NCBI GenBank assembly: GCA_030652475.1
Contig: JAUSAO010000070.1
Coordinates: 1-34,525 of the forward strand
DNA: 34,525 nucleotides
Reading direction: 5' to 3'
DNA from: Gallionella sp.
GTDB lineage: Bacteria; Pseudomonadota; Gammaproteobacteria; Burkholderiales; Gallionellaceae
Under the pieces are notes generated by a model. The model was not told the DNA's origin. It saw nothing but the letters and a program-made list of their open reading frames with translations, and did not search any database. A program made the translations under genes and the position numbers. Shown in pieces: positions 34,455-34,525 of the stretch (the first letter of the stretch is position 1; every line of letters begins with the position of its first letter).

Positions 34455-34525
34455 ATGAAGACAACGACCTTGGCACAAAATGGTGTGTCGGTGGAAATGG
34501 TGGGCTTGATTTCGCATTTGGTTGA
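34455..34525 (+). CDS. Start of a gene cut by the window edge, possibly OsmC-family
   Basis: The ATG at 34455 is preceded by GGAGG (34442-34446) eight bases upstream and by a strong promoter. The visible 23 residues begin MKTTTLAQNGVSVEMVGLIS. The N-G-V-x-V-E pattern recalls the start of some OsmC-family proteins, but too little is present to be certain. Confidence 0.65.
   Translation, partial: MKTTTLAQNGVSVEMVGLISHLV

Overview
This window reads as a chromosomal segment of a betaproteobacterium. The gene orders erpA / bactofilin / DUF6776-like / argC / rpsI / rplM and kdsD / kdsC / lptC / lptA / lptB / rpoN / hpf / ptsN / hprK / rapZ are typical of that class, and the citramalate synthase and intergenic repeats would fit Nitrosomonadales or Gallionellaceae. 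This placement is inferred from gene content and order only; no marker gene was compared. I see no rRNA, tRNA, CRISPR array or transposase, and no gene-free stretch longer than 300 bases.

Left part (1-4915) is accessory and decaying: two REP-like palindromes, a type I restriction gene hsdR on the minus strand broken by two one-base deletions, a TPR-like protein, and a short remnant of a larger gene. Next (4916-8590) is a conserved minus-strand housekeeping block: erpA, a bactofilin, a coiled-coil membrane protein, argC, then rpsI-rplM with a clear promoter and terminator. A plus-strand block follows (8721-11590): a YdcF/ElyC-like protein, an OsmC-like protein and cimA.

The region 11591-13444 holds small accessory genes: a membrane-anchored protein of unknown role and a DUF4160/DUF2442 pair resembling a toxin-antitoxin module. 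The core minus-strand block 13445-22709 links several functions: ubiX (quinone and UbiD cofactor), a Gx-transporter plus NusG-II-domain pair, the nitrogen-PTS regulators rapZ, hprK and ptsN, ribosome hibernation factor hpf, sigma-54 rpoN, and the LPS export and KDO genes lptB-lptA-lptC-kdsC-kdsD. Many junctions overlap by 1-4 bases, which suggests translational coupling. A plus-strand CPA2 cation/proton antiporter (22868-24844) is followed by minus-strand mutY, whose C-terminal domain carries an in-frame REP palindrome, and a large AsmA-family protein.

The right part (28500-34525) is accessory again. It has an orphan gene resembling phage-type nuclease domains, then a five-gene minus-strand array: a multi-pass membrane protein with C-terminal zinc ribbon, a membrane protein with N-terminal zinc ribbon, a DUF6232-like protein, an exported ankyrin-repeat protein, and a LemA-like protein with C-terminal zinc ribbon. 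I consider this array the best candidate in the window for an undescribed membrane-associated system. The window ends with a remnant-like minus-strand frame and the first 71 bases of a plus-strand gene that has a strong promoter and ribosome binding site.

A second theme is short intergenic tandem repeats with a period of exactly seven bases at five or more separate sites, with different heptamer sequences. They recall heptameric repeats known from cyanobacteria.
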